A stretch of 64,000 nucleotides of DNA from contig JAILXT010000003.1 of assembly GCA_045430345.1 (NCBI GenBank), positions 372,001 through 436,000 of the forward strand, written 5' to 3'. Origin of the DNA: Agarilytica sp045430345 (GTDB lineage: Bacteria > Pseudomonadota > Gammaproteobacteria > Pseudomonadales > Cellvibrionaceae). Position 1 is the first letter of the stretch; each line of letters opens with the position of its first letter. Positions 18,340 through 28,040 of this stretch are shown one piece after another. Made by a program: the position numbers and the translations under genes. The notes below the pieces were generated by a model. It was not told where the DNA came from, ran no database searches, and saw nothing but the letters and a program-made list of their open reading frames with translations.

Positions 18340-21300
18340 GTGATCCGAATACAGCGAAAGCATTGGCACTTGATCTCTCGGCGGTTTTGGGGGGGGCTGT
18401 TTACGATGCTTATTGCGTTGGCCGTATGCGTGCAGCTCGGTCGGCAGGCGTTCCCGCTGGTAAACGATTATCAGAGTGAAATTACAGATTACTTCAGTCG
18501 CAAGCTCGGTATGGTTATTGAGCTTGAAACAATTGACGCTAGCTGGAAAGGCTTGCGCCCCAAATTATCCCTCCATAAAGTGGTTATCAAATCTCAGCAA
18601 GGCGACACGGTGTTTAAAATCCGTGAAGCGGTTGCTGAGCTAAGTATCATAAACTCTTTAATCGATCGTCGCTTATCTTGGCGACAGCTCAAGTTTGATG
18701 GTTTTGATACGCGTTTCGTGCAGTCAGAGAATGGCCGCTGGTCGATTCCAGGTATGCCGGACCTGACGAAAAATAAAACCGTTAAAAAAAATAAGGGAAA
18801 AAACCGAGTAGGGGATCCTTATGATATTTTTCTTGTTGGACGTCGTGTAAGTATTAGTCAGGTCCACTTTGACTTGCAATATTATTCCCGTGAAACCGCC
18901 AGTGTCGATATCCCTGAAATATCGATTGAAAACGATCGTGATTTTCATCGTATCCGCGCTAGTGTCGATGTTGCGGAAGCGGAGGCGTTTTCGTTGATGA
19001 TCGAGGGTCATGGTGACCCGAGAGATGAAAATTTTGTTGCCAATGGCTACCTAGAGCTCAACAGATTCCCTACCCAGAATGTCGTTAAAGCACTCGCGTT
19101 ATCTAAGAGCATCGCAGTGAACGATGATCATCGGGTAAATTTAAAATTATGGTTTCGTGGCGATGCAGATAAAGGCACGACGCTTCGCGGTGAAATAGAC
19201 GCTGCGGGCGAGTTAAGTATTCCAGGGCGTGACTTTAATATGCCTAAACGTATACAGGCTCAGTTGCATGGGCGCGGTCATACTGCGGAAGGTTGGGGTG
19301 TCACCTTAAAATCTTTGCAGGCCGAATGGGCGTCAATGACATCCCCTGTTATAGATGTTTATTTGCATGGTTTCGGGCGTAAATTTGCCGGGGCAAAAAT
19401 CAAAGAGGTTTCGGTAAAGCCCTGGGTGGATGTCGTGTTAGGTGTTGGGCTGGGAAATAAGAAAGCTGAGGAGGTTGTCAAAACGTTATCGCCCAGTGGT
19501 ACGTTAAAAAATGTCAGTGTGGAAATGACGGATAAAGCATCGGGTTATTTCCTTGCTAGCGCTGTTGTAGAAAAAGGGACATCTAATGCGGTAATGGGTG
19601 CGCCGTCTTTTGATAATGTGAATGGCTATGTGTCCAGTAGTTTGCTTTCAGGGCGAATGAATGTTTTTGTGAAAGATGGATTTACAATCGGCTTGCCCAA
19701 GGTGTATTACGAGCCTCTCTACTTTGAAGAGGCGCAAGGTCAAGTGACGTGGGATGTCGATCTTGAACAGCGGGTTGCTTATATCAGTTCGGGGCTCATT
19801 CAAGTTAAAAACCCAGAAGAGGAAGGTAAAGGGTACTTGCACTTGAGTTTGCCATTCGCGAAGAAATACGGCGAGCAAACCATGACGCTATCAATCGGTA
19901 TAAAGAATACCTTAGCGAAAAATCATAAGAAGTATGTGCCGAAAACGATACCTAAGCATCTGTACGAATGGCTCGGTACAAGTATTAAGAAAGGGCGTAT
20001 TGCGAACGCTCGCTTCCTTTACCACGGCTCACTAGAAACTGATCCTCCTGCCCCACCCTCTATTCAATTGTTTGGTGAAGTATACGACGGAAATTTGGTC
20101 TTTGATAAACATTGGCCAGAGTTAGATGGCGTGACGGGTACACTTACCTTAGATAATGAGGCGTTGGATGTCCGCGTGCAGGAGGCATCGTTGCTGGGTA
20201 ATTCAGTCTTCGATGCGGCAATCAGTTTAGTGGATGACTCAACTCAAAAAGGCTTGGCGTTATCTATTGAGGGCAGTTTGGCAAGTGATGCTCAATCTGC
20301 GATGACGCTGCTAAAGAACAGTCCGATTAAAAAGCATATTGGATCCACTTTTGATGAGTGGGATTTTTCGGGAGGCGTCGCCGCCAAGGTAGAGTTAATT
20401 ATCCCGCTTGACTCGGAAAGTCAGGGTTTGTCGCACAATATCGATGTGAGGTTTTCTGACGCGAATATTGCGATGCCGGACTTGGGGTTGAATATTAAAA
20501 ATATTGCTGGGACGCTGGTCTATCAAACTGATAAAGGAATTTTTGCGGATAAGTTAACCGGTAGTGTGTGGGGAAAACCTTATGCTGCTTCTATTTCCAC
20601 ATTTGCCCGAGCGTTAGAGGGTGGGGGTAAGAGCCAGGACACGGTGATTGATTTCAGTGGGCGAGTGAGTGTGAATGATTTGTATGCATGGACGCGTCGC
20701 CCAGAATTAAAGTTTTCTTCTGGTGCTTCGACTGTTTCGGGGAGTATTAATATTCCGGGAGACTTGTCAAATCAGCCTTTAGAGGTGAATGTCAGTTCGC
20801 CGCTTACCGGTGTCGAGTTAAAGTTTCCCGAGCCTTTCTATAAGCAAAAAGATGAGGCTATCGCATTTAAAAGTAAAGTCCGCTTCTATGATGATGCGGA
20901 GGAATATAAATTCACCTTCGATAAGCAGCTTCGTTTGACGGTATTAAACCCTAAAAATGATGAAGTAAGTGCTAAATTCGAAATTAACAATTTTGACCCA
21001 GATGAGGATGATACGCCGCGCTTAGAAAATACCGGGGTGTTTAATGTGGAAGGTAATTTGGCTCATTTCGATTTGGAGGTGTGGGATGTTGCGAAAAATG
21101 AATACTTTAATCGTTTGAATGAATCAGGTGTTGATGTGAGTGACGCGGGGGATGACCCGCTGCCTGTGAATATCGATGTGTTTATTGATAAATTTCTTCT
21201 CGGGACATTTGAAATCGATGACTTACACGTTAAGGGCGACCGACAATACCCGTTTTGGGTGCTCAATATAGAGAGCGAACTGATGGCTGGAAATGTGTTG

Positions 21301-22422
21301 GTGCCAGAAGATGATCGCCCAATCGCTTTAGATTTGGCGTATTTGCGGTTTGAGGATGAGGCAGCTGACAACGAAGAAGGTGATAGCTCAGAGCATGATA
21401 AAAGCCACAAAAGTGGCGGTGGAAACGCCGAGTTAGCCCCGAGTGTTTTGGCCGATATCGATTTAAATCGTGCCGTTGATATAGATTTTTCCTCCGAGGA
21501 GTTTAGTTTGGGGAATGCAAATTATGGCTCTTGGGATTTTAAGTTGCGTGCTATCGACGGTGGGGTTGTGGTGCATGATATTCGTGCGAACACCAAAGGC
21601 ATGCAGCTGGGCAGTGTAGAAAATGGGGCTGAATTTGTTTGGTTAAAGGATGATACCGGGCAGAGCAGTCAGTTCTCAGGGACTATTACGGCGAACAATC
21701 TTGGTGATGTATTCGACGCGTGGGGGCAAGATAAACTATTAGAAAGTAAATCGGCGGTGATCGATATTGATGCGCAATGGCCAGGTGCGCCGGATCAGGT
21801 GACACTGAAGGTCGTTGAGGGTGTTGTAAATCTCGATATTAAAAAAGGCAGTTTTAATCGCGGTGCTGGCAGCGATGAGAATGGCTTGCTTCGCCTGCTC
21901 GCGCTCTTTAATTTCGACACTATATTGCGTCGTTTGCGCTTAGATTTTTCTGACTTAGCTTCTCAAGGTTATTCTTACGATAAGATTTACGGAAATTTAG
22001 ATATTAAAGATGGCAAAATATATTTGACTGACCCGCTTATTGTGGAATCTTCGTCTTCCTATGTTCAGCTTGTCGGTACGATCGATGTGGTAAATGAAAA
22101 ACTTGATAGTGAGATGGTGGTGACATTGCCACTGGCAAGTAGTGCGGCATTTGCAACGGCGATCGTCGTGAATCTGCCTGCGGCAATTGGTCTGTATGTG
22201 ATGAGTAAGATGTTTAAGAAGCAGCTGGATCGTGCATCCTCCCTGAATGTAGGTGTTTCGGGTTCATGGGAGGATCCGAAAGTGAAGGTGAAAAAGATTT
22301 TTGATATCGGCGCAGCTCAGCGTCGGGGTGAAGCGTTGAAAGAAGAGCGTGCTAAAGATAACCAAGCGAAAACGCCTGAACCTCAATTAAGCAAAGAAGC
22401 AGAAATGGAAACGATTGAGTAG
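18340..22422 (+). CDS. yhdP: YhdP-family AsmA-like envelope lipid-transport protein
   Basis: Very large (1360 aa) inner-membrane-anchored periplasmic protein. YhdP, TamB and YdbH are the bridge-like AsmA proteins that carry phospholipid to the outer membrane in enterics. One N-terminal transmembrane helix (about 14-36) is followed by a long beta-rich region and an AsmA-like C-terminal domain with a hydrophobic LASSAAFATAIVVNLPAAIGLYV segment broken by residues typical of the family. The start is GTG 18340. It lies directly after rng, as in Pseudomonas and E. coli. Confidence 0.92.
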   Translation: MIRIQRKHWHLISRRFWGGLFTMLIALAVCVQLGRQAFPLVNDYQSEITDYFSRKLGMVIELETIDASWKGLRPKLSLHKVVIKSQQGDTVFKIREAVAELSIINSLIDRRLSWRQLKFDGFDTRFVQSENGRWSIPGMPDLTKNKTVKKNKGKNRVGDPYDIFLVGRRVSISQVHFDLQYYSRETASVDIPEISIENDRDFHRIRASVDVAEAEAFSLMIEGHGDPRDENFVANGYLELNRFPTQNVVKALALSKSIAVNDDHRVNLKLWFRGDADKGTTLRGEIDAAGELSIPGRDFNMPKRIQAQLHGRGHTAEGWGVTLKSLQAEWASMTSPVIDVYLHGFGRKFAGAKIKEVSVKPWVDVVLGVGLGNKKAEEVVKTLSPSGTLKNVSVEMTDKASGYFLASAVVEKGTSNAVMGAPSFDNVNGYVSSSLLSGRMNVFVKDGFTIGLPKVYYEPLYFEEAQGQVTWDVDLEQRVAYISSGLIQVKNPEEEGKGYLHLSLPFAKKYGEQTMTLSIGIKNTLAKNHKKYVPKTIPKHLYEWLGTSIKKGRIANARFLYHGSLETDPPAPPSIQLFGEVYDGNLVFDKHWPELDGVTGTLTLDNEALDVRVQEASLLGNSVFDAAISLVDDSTQKGLALSIEGSLASDAQSAMTLLKNSPIKKHIGSTFDEWDFSGGVAAKVELIIPLDSESQGLSHNIDVRFSDANIAMPDLGLNIKNIAGTLVYQTDKGIFADKLTGSVWGKPYAASISTFARALEGGGKSQDTVIDFSGRVSVNDLYAWTRRPELKFSSGASTVSGSINIPGDLSNQPLEVNVSSPLTGVELKFPEPFYKQKDEAIAFKSKVRFYDDAEEYKFTFDKQLRLTVLNPKNDEVSAKFEINNFDPDEDDTPRLENTGVFNVEGNLAHFDLEVWDVAKNEYFNRLNESGVDVSDAGDDPLPVNIDVFIDKFLLGTFEIDDLHVKGDRQYPFWVLNIESELMAGNVLVPEDDRPIALDLAYLRFEDEAADNEEGDSSEHDKSHKSGGGNAELAPSVLADIDLNRAVDIDFSSEEFSLGNANYGSWDFKLRAIDGGVVVHDIRANTKGMQLGSVENGAEFVWLKDDTGQSSQFSGTITANNLGDVFDAWGQDKLLESKSAVIDIDAQWPGAPDQVTLKVVEGVVNLDIKKGSFNRGAGSDENGLLRLLALFNFDTILRRLRLDFSDLASQGYSYDKIYGNLDIKDGKIYLTDPLIVESSSSYVQLVGTIDVVNEKLDSEMVVTLPLASSAAFATAIVVNLPAAIGLYVMSKMFKKQLDRASSLNVGVSGSWEDPKVKVKKIFDIGAAQRRGEALKEERAKDNQAKTPEPQLSKEAEMETIE

Positions 22423-22485
22423 GGCCGAAAAATATCACCGGCTAGGTCGCGCTTCTCGCGTTGTATCTATGGGATTAAAAATGTC

Positions 22486-23325
22486 ATGTTAAAGTTGAAA
22501 ACCGCCGCAATACAAATGGTGAGCTGTTCTGATGAGTCAGAGAACCTCAAAGCGGCAAAAAGGTTACTGGCCGAAGCCAAAGCGGCCGGAGCTGATATTG
22601 CTGTATTGCCCGAAAACTTTCTAAATTATGGTCAAAAAAAGAAGCCAGGCCAGGCGGAGCAGAAAACCTTTATCCAAAATATGTCGGATATTGCGCGCGC
22701 CCAGAAACTTTGGCTGGTGGCAGGGTCCTACCCTATGACCCTGCAAGGCTTGGCAAACGTTTTCGATGTTCCCAGTGGTCTAAATAGTGATAAGCCCTTT
22801 GCGACAAGCCTGGTCTTTGACGATAGCGGCCAAGTATTTTTTCATTATAAAAAAGTGCATTTGTTTGATGCGCAAGTCGGGGATCAAGTAAAAACGTACC
22901 GCGAGTCTGATGAGTATGCGCATGGCGCGAATGTGGAAACATTCGATAGTCCTTGGGGTAGATTAGGCATCGCTATTTGTTACGATGTAAGATTTCCGGA
23001 AATGTTTATTCGGTTGGCGCAGCAGGGGGCGAAAGTGATTTTTGTTCCCTCGGCGTTTACCGAAGTGACCGGGCGCGCGCATTGGGAAGTGTTGCTGCGG
23101 GCCCGTGCGATCGAGTCCCAGTGTTATATCGTTGCTGCAAATCAGGGGGGCGATCACGATGTCGGTAGAGCTACCTGGGGACAGAGTATGGTTGTAAGCC
23201 CGTGGGGTGAGGTTATGTCTGAGCTAGCTCGTGGTGAGGGTGTGTTGGTTGAGTGTTTGGATCTCGAAGCGTTAGATGATATTCGTCGTAATATGCCGAT
23301 ACAGCAGCATAGGCGTTTGTTCTGA
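22486..23325 (+). CDS. Nitrilase-superfamily amidase (Nit1/YbeM-like)
   Basis: Carbon-nitrogen hydrolase, likely deaminated-glutathione amidase by family resemblance. The Glu-Lys-Cys triad is visible as E43 (LPENF), K122 (KVHLFD) and C164 (ICYDVRFPE). 279 aa is typical. Position after yhdP matches Pseudomonas, where tldD follows; here tldD is absent and msrB comes next. Confidence 0.9.
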   Translation: MLKLKTAAIQMVSCSDESENLKAAKRLLAEAKAAGADIAVLPENFLNYGQKKKPGQAEQKTFIQNMSDIARAQKLWLVAGSYPMTLQGLANVFDVPSGLNSDKPFATSLVFDDSGQVFFHYKKVHLFDAQVGDQVKTYRESDEYAHGANVETFDSPWGRLGIAICYDVRFPEMFIRLAQQGAKVIFVPSAFTEVTGRAHWEVLLRARAIESQCYIVAANQGGDHDVGRATWGQSMVVSPWGEVMSELARGEGVLVECLDLEALDDIRRNMPIQQHRRLF

Positions 23326-23416
23326 GACACTTTTGTGATGATCCATTTGCTTGTCCGCTGCAGTATATATGTCATGGTGCTTAAGTATTTTCATTAGACG
23401 AAAGCTAGGTTTTTCA

Positions 23417-24022
23417 ATGAAGATTGTCTCCCCCCGATTTTTAATCCCTTTTACGCTTCTTCTTTGTGTTGCGGCCACGGGTATCGCAACGCAGCTCAGT
23501 GATGGTCCAGATACTGCGTCTAGCGCGCTTGAGCGCAACGCCGAAGTTGATGTGATGACGGCAAAAAAATGGATTAAGTCTGGCGAGCGATTGGATCAAA
23601 TTTCTGACGCGGTGTGGCGTACCTTGCTTGATGAGCAGTCGTACAAGGTATTGTGGGAGCAAGCCACAGAGCGCGCTTTTACGGGGGCGCTATTGAAAGA
23701 AAATCGCGAAGGTGTTTTTGTCACGAAGGGGTGTCGCATTCCTGTCTTTAAGTCGAATCATAAATTTAAGTCTGGTACTGGGTGGCCCAGTTTTTGGGAT
23801 GTGTTCGATCAAGATAATATTGTGTTAAAGGAAGATCGCAGCTGGGGTATGCGTCGAGTTGAAGTGCTTTCTCGATGTGGAGAGCATTTAGGCCACCTGT
23901 TTGATGATGGCCCCAAGCCTACGGGTTTACGGTATTGTATTAATTCGGCGGCGTTGGCTTTTGTGCCTGTAACACAGTCGGATACGCTTGGTCCATTTAG
24001 TGATGTTGCGGCTACGGAATAG
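23417..24022 (+). CDS. msrB: Exported methionine-R-sulfoxide reductase MsrB, atypical zinc site
   Basis: Reduces methionine-R-sulfoxide in proteins. An N-terminal hydrophobic segment (about 8-24) suggests a Sec signal or anchor, so the enzyme probably acts in the periplasm. GTGWPSFW (120-127), GEHLGHLFDDG and the catalytic cysteine C174 in RYCINSAAL are present. Zinc-type MsrB has two CXXC pairs; here each pair keeps only one cysteine (C106 and C154), with T103 and L151 at the others. ATG 23417 fits the signal peptide; the frame is open 22 codons further upstream. Confidence 0.9.
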   Translation: MKIVSPRFLIPFTLLLCVAATGIATQLSDGPDTASSALERNAEVDVMTAKKWIKSGERLDQISDAVWRTLLDEQSYKVLWEQATERAFTGALLKENREGVFVTKGCRIPVFKSNHKFKSGTGWPSFWDVFDQDNIVLKEDRSWGMRRVEVLSRCGEHLGHLFDDGPKPTGLRYCINSAALAFVPVTQSDTLGPFSDVAATE

Positions 24023-24045
24023 CTTTATTTAAAAACTTTTTTACT

Positions 24046-24564
24046 TTAATCCTGTGCCTGTTGAATCGTATCGCGTAAAAAACGAAAAAGTTTGCGAGCG
24101 CTTGCGGGCGGTTTGTTTTGTGCGGCCTCTTTTTGTGAGGCGCGTAGCAGTTGCCGCAACTGTTGGCGATCGGTATTGGGAAATGCTTCGATAAACGCAG
24201 ACATCTTGTCGCCATTTTGAATAAGGTCATCTCGCCAGCGTTCTATGGTGTGTTGCTGTCGCGTAAGGCGATGGTTGGCATTGAGTATCTCCTCGTAGGC
24301 TTGTTCAATGGCCTCGTAATCACCGCTTCGCATAAGCTTGCCAATAAACTGCATATGCCGTTTTTTAGCGCTGTTACTTTTTATCTTGGGCGCTTCTTCG
24401 ATCGTGCTCCGCAGGGTTTCGTCGAGCGGGATTTTGGCCTGCTGTTCACGGGTGAGTTCTGAAATTGCTGCGCCTAATTTTTGAAGGGCTAGCATCTCAT
24501 TTTTAATTTGGGTTTTACTTTTAACGTCTTCGCCATCTTCAAATGGCTCGTATTCTTCTTGCAT
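24046..24564 (-). CDS. yjgA: Ribosome-associated protein YjgA/DarP
   Basis: 172-residue, charged, alpha-helical protein of the YjgA (DUF615) family, which associates with the 50S subunit during late assembly. The central KKRHMQFIGKLMR and the C-terminal ARKLFRFLRDTI segments are the family hallmarks. In many relatives it lies next to pmbA (tldE) and tldD; neither is here. It converges with msrB. Confidence 0.9.
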   Translation of the reverse strand: MQEEYEPFEDGEDVKSKTQIKNEMLALQKLGAAISELTREQQAKIPLDETLRSTIEEAPKIKSNSAKKRHMQFIGKLMRSGDYEAIEQAYEEILNANHRLTRQQHTIERWRDDLIQNGDKMSAFIEAFPNTDRQQLRQLLRASQKEAAQNKPPASARKLFRFLRDTIQQAQD

Positions 24565-24707
24565 GGTGATCTACTAAATTCTTTGTGTGTTACTGGTTTA
24601 GTTGGAGGTTAGCACGAGGCCCGCCCAATCATGAATTCTATAGGTTTTTGTAGTGCTCGAGACTGGGTAAGACGTTTGTGACGTCTATGATACACATAGA
24701 GTTCGAG

Positions 24708-26057
24708 CTAGGCATAAAAATAAGTAGCGAGCCCAAGGAAAGCCATAAACCCAACCACATCGGTAATAGTAGTGAGCGTAACCCCGCCGGCCAGCGCGGG
24801 ATCGATTTTTAACTGCTTTAGCGCCATAGGCAGCAATGCGCCAGCCAGCGCAGCTATCAATAAATTAATAAACATAGCCGCTGCGATGATGTAAGCGAGT
24901 AACATGTCGTTAAACCATATTGCTGCAACGGCGCCCATCACAAATGACCACAGGCAGCCATTGATAAGCCCAACCCAAAGCTCCCGTGATACCAGCCAGC
25001 TCATATTGCTCAGCCCAATATGCCCCACGGCGATCCCTCGAATGACCACTGTTAAGGTTTGTGTGCCCGCGACACCGCCCATGCTCGCAACGATGGGCAT
25101 TAACACAGCGAGGGTAACGACGCGGTCTAGGGTGTCTTGGAATATTTTAATGACCGAGGCAACGAAGATAACCGTCAGTAAATTAATCCCGAGCCAAATA
25201 GCGCGTCGCGGAATAGTTCTCAGTACCGGGGCGAAGGTATCTTCTTCTTCGTCCAAACCGGCAAGGCTCATAAATGAGTGATCGGCGCTTTCTCTTATAA
25301 CATCAACAACGTCATCGATGGTGATACGGCCGAGTAGTTTTCCGTGATCGTCTACCACGGGTGCCGAAATCCAGTCGTGCTGTTCGAACAGTTTTGCGAC
25401 TTCGTCGTCTGGCATGTCGGCGGGGATCGCATTTGTCTCCGTGACCATGACTTCGCGTACGGTGGTACTTGGGTCGGCGGTCAATAACGTTGTTAGAGGT
25501 AATAAGCCGAGGTAGTGATCTTTTCTGTTAACAACAATTAGGGCGTCGGTAGAGGGCGGTAACTCGACGTGTCTGCGTAAATAGCGAAGCACAACTTCTA
25601 AGGTAAAGCGTGGGCGGATGGTAATCGTGTCTGGGTTTGTAAGGCCGCCGGCCGTATCTTCGTCGTAGGAGAGAACCGTTTCTACGCGCCCCCGATCTTG
25701 GTCGCTCATGGCAGACAAGACTTCTTGAGTCACTTGCTCAGGAAGCTGCTGCAAAATATCCACGACGTCGTCCGTTTCCAGACCTTCTGTCAGTTCGATC
25801 AATTGGTCCGCGTCGAGGTCCCGAATGAATTCGGCTTGAATGTCTTCAGGAAGATCTTCGAGTACTTCACCTGCGGTGTCTTTATCAACCAGTCCCCAAA
25901 TCACTTCCCTTGATGGTGGGGGTGAAGATTCCAGCAGGCGCGCGATTTCCACCGGGCGTAAACCATTAACCATCTTACCCAGTTGGTGAACGGTGCCTCG
26001 TCCCAACAGCGCTTGTACACGCGCTAGATGGGTATGTGGAGTGTTCTCTTCTGACAT
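24708..26057 (-). CDS. mgtE: MgtE-type magnesium transporter
   Basis: Inner-membrane Mg2+ channel gated by its cytosolic part. Domain order: MgtE N domain (about 30-130, with repeated LPEDIQAEF/LPEQVTQEV helices), two CBS domains (about 140-260), then five membrane helices (about 285-449) containing the conserved MPIVASMGGVAGTQ pore motif. At 449 aa it is complete. It is followed, after a gap of about 60 bases toward higher coordinates, by npr on the same strand. Confidence 0.95.
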   Translation of the reverse strand: MSEENTPHTHLARVQALLGRGTVHQLGKMVNGLRPVEIARLLESSPPPSREVIWGLVDKDTAGEVLEDLPEDIQAEFIRDLDADQLIELTEGLETDDVVDILQQLPEQVTQEVLSAMSDQDRGRVETVLSYDEDTAGGLTNPDTITIRPRFTLEVVLRYLRRHVELPPSTDALIVVNRKDHYLGLLPLTTLLTADPSTTVREVMVTETNAIPADMPDDEVAKLFEQHDWISAPVVDDHGKLLGRITIDDVVDVIRESADHSFMSLAGLDEEEDTFAPVLRTIPRRAIWLGINLLTVIFVASVIKIFQDTLDRVVTLAVLMPIVASMGGVAGTQTLTVVIRGIAVGHIGLSNMSWLVSRELWVGLINGCLWSFVMGAVAAIWFNDMLLAYIIAAAMFINLLIAALAGALLPMALKQLKIDPALAGGVTLTTITDVVGFMAFLGLATYFYA

Positions 26058-26120
26058 GATGATCGTTGCTATAGAGGTTTTTCTATAGGTTTCCCAGTAT
26101 GTTTTTGTACGTTTGCATGC

Positions 26121-26390
26121 TTATTCATCTTCATCAAACCGGTTGTTAATGAGTTCGAGGAGAGACGATAGTGCTTGTTCCGCATCAGGCCCGTCCGTGG
26201 ATAACGTGATTAAACTGCCTTTTGCTGCAGCTAACAGCATGAGCGCCATAATACTTTTGCCATCGATAGTTTTATCGCCAAAGACCACTTGGATTTTGCT
26301 ATCAAACTTATTGGCGGTACTGGCAAATTTTGTTGCCGCACGTGCATGTAGGCCAAGCTTGTTGATGATTTCGACGTTTTGTTCGAGCAT
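26121..26390 (-). CDS. ptsO: Phosphocarrier protein NPr (HPr-like) of the nitrogen PTS
   Basis: 89-aa HPr-fold protein that relays phosphate from EI-Ntr to EIIA-Ntr. The phosphorylation histidine is H15 in NKLGLHARAA; the second conserved segment is DGKSIMALMLLAAAKG. Encoded after rapZ with a 44-base gap in the npr-rapZ-ptsN order typical of gammaproteobacteria. Confidence 0.95.
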   Translation of the reverse strand: MLEQNVEIINKLGLHARAATKFASTANKFDSKIQVVFGDKTIDGKSIMALMLLAAAKGSLITLSTDGPDAEQALSSLLELINNRFDEDE

Positions 26391-26434
26391 GTCGTTTGGG
26401 TCCTATTGGTCGTGTTTACGATGCCTAGGGGCTT

Positions 26435-27304
26435 TTATTTGCGGGTTTGTTTATTTGTTTTTAGGTGCTGGTGGCGCACTTGCACATTTTTATGTGAGGT
26501 TTTTAGGCGGGCGGTCAACTGCTCGCTAATAAATACTGAGCGGTGCATGCCGCCCGTGCAACCGATGGCGATGGTCAAATAACTGCGATTGTTATCTTGA
26601 AATGATGGTATCCACTTCGTAATAAAGGTCGAAATGTCATCAATCATTTCATTTACGCTGTCTTGCGAGGATAAATAATTAATGACGCCTTCATCGAGCC
26701 CGCTTTCTAAGCGTAGTTCGGGAATCCAGTGTGGGTTGGGTAGGCTGCGCACGTCAAACATAAAATCGGCGTTAGTGGGGGCGCCGTGTTTAAAGCCAAA
26801 TGACACAATCGAGACGGCCATGCCTTTACTTTCGTCACCTACGGAAATCCCGCGAATGGTGCTTCTCAGGTCGTGGAGATTGAGCTCACTGGTGTCAACG
26901 ACAATGTCCGATATATCAACGATGGGCGATAATATGTCGCGCTCTTTTTCGAGGGCTTCATTTAAATTGGTGTCCTCGTCTGAAAGCGGATGTTTACGCC
27001 GCGTTTCGCTGAAGCGTTTATGAAGTACTTCGGTGCGTGTGTCGAGGTAGATGACCTTGTAATCTTCTCGATCAATGTCAGCCTTTGTGAGAATGTTAAC
27101 CAGCTCGCCAAGATCGCCATCTATATTTCGTGCATCAATGCCGAGTGCAAATAAGCGCGTTTTTTGTGCACAAATATAATCTACGAGCATTGGTAGCAGG
27201 GTGACGGGAATATTATCAATGCATGTGTAGCCCTCATCCTCCAGCAATTGAAGCGCTGAGGTCTTGCCTGATCCTGAACGTCCGCTGATGACTAATAAAC
27301 GCAT
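26435..27304 (-). CDS. rapZ: RNase adapter protein / nucleotide-binding protein RapZ
   Basis: In E. coli RapZ delivers the sRNA GlmZ to RNase E and thereby tunes glucosamine-6-phosphate synthase. Walker A GRSGSGKT is at residues 8-15. The C-terminal half carries FGFKHGAP and GCTGGMHRSV, the conserved metabolite/RNA-binding region. 289 aa is full length. It is flanked by ptsN and npr. Confidence 0.95.
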   Translation of the reverse strand: MRLLVISGRSGSGKTSALQLLEDEGYTCIDNIPVTLLPMLVDYICAQKTRLFALGIDARNIDGDLGELVNILTKADIDREDYKVIYLDTRTEVLHKRFSETRRKHPLSDEDTNLNEALEKERDILSPIVDISDIVVDTSELNLHDLRSTIRGISVGDESKGMAVSIVSFGFKHGAPTNADFMFDVRSLPNPHWIPELRLESGLDEGVINYLSSQDSVNEMIDDISTFITKWIPSFQDNNRSYLTIAIGCTGGMHRSVFISEQLTARLKTSHKNVQVRHQHLKTNKQTRK

Positions 27305-27358
27305 GAGAGTATTTCCGTTGGTGTTATCCGCTAGTACTTCATCTTGTGATCTTGGGTG

Positions 27359-27811
27359 CTAATCGCTATTGGCGGCGATATTAAAGAGTGCTTCATCGGT
27401 GGTCGCTGCGCGAAGTTTGCCGACAATATCTGGTCCTTGAAGTAACTCGGCCAACGAGGCCAGCATGGCCAGATGGCTAGACTCGGCATTTTCCGGGACT
27501 AGCATGGCGAAAATAATATCGACCGGTTCGTTATCGACGGCGTCGAAATCAATGGGTGTTTCCAGCGTTAGGCAAACGCAATACGTTTCGCCACCGGTAT
27601 TAAATCGGCAGTGCGGGATAGCGATACCGCCGCCAATGCCGGTTGTACCGAGCTTTTCTCGGCCGATTAAATGCTGGTACAAATCGTCGACATTAAAGTG
27701 TTCAAATGACGCAGCAAAGGTTTCTGCCAAAGTTTCCAATACGCGTTTTTTGCTGACGCCATCGATTTTTGCTTTGGTTCTTTCTGCTGTCAGAATAGAT
27801 TTTAATTGCAT
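27359..27811 (-). CDS. ptsN: PTS EIIA-Ntr regulatory protein
   Basis: Terminal phosphoacceptor of the nitrogen PTS; its phosphorylation state affects potassium, carbon and nitrogen regulation. The active histidine is H67 in GIAIPHCRF. The 150-aa length and the MLVPENAESSHLAMLASLAELL segment are typical. It sits downstream of rpoN, but the hpf gene normally between them is missing. Confidence 0.95.
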   Translation of the reverse strand: MQLKSILTAERTKAKIDGVSKKRVLETLAETFAASFEHFNVDDLYQHLIGREKLGTTGIGGGIAIPHCRFNTGGETYCVCLTLETPIDFDAVDNEPVDIIFAMLVPENAESSHLAMLASLAELLQGPDIVGKLRAATTDEALFNIAANSD

Positions 27812-28040
27812 AATCTAACTACTAAATAGTGAGGTGCTGATGAGTGTAAAAACAGAAGGCATTTTAGCAGGTTTTACCGCGCTTCTTGTTATGTGTTTTT
27901 ACGAAATTTGTATTGTTATACGCATGATCTTTAGTGTTGATCGCGCTGTATGAGAATGGCCAACAATGCTTTCATATTTGCAATCACGCGTCTGTGATAT
28001 TTGTAGTGTTGGTGCTTCTTCTTAATCTTTTAGTTGGCGC
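27812..28040. other. rpoN-ptsN spacer lacking hpf
   Basis: In E. coli and Pseudomonas the hibernation factor gene hpf (about 300 bases) lies here. The 229 bases cannot encode it and no remnant was recognised in either strand. On the plus strand a 37-codon hydrophobic frame (27840-27953) follows a GAGGTG Shine-Dalgarno-like sequence, but nothing else supports it as a gene. Confidence 0.6.
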
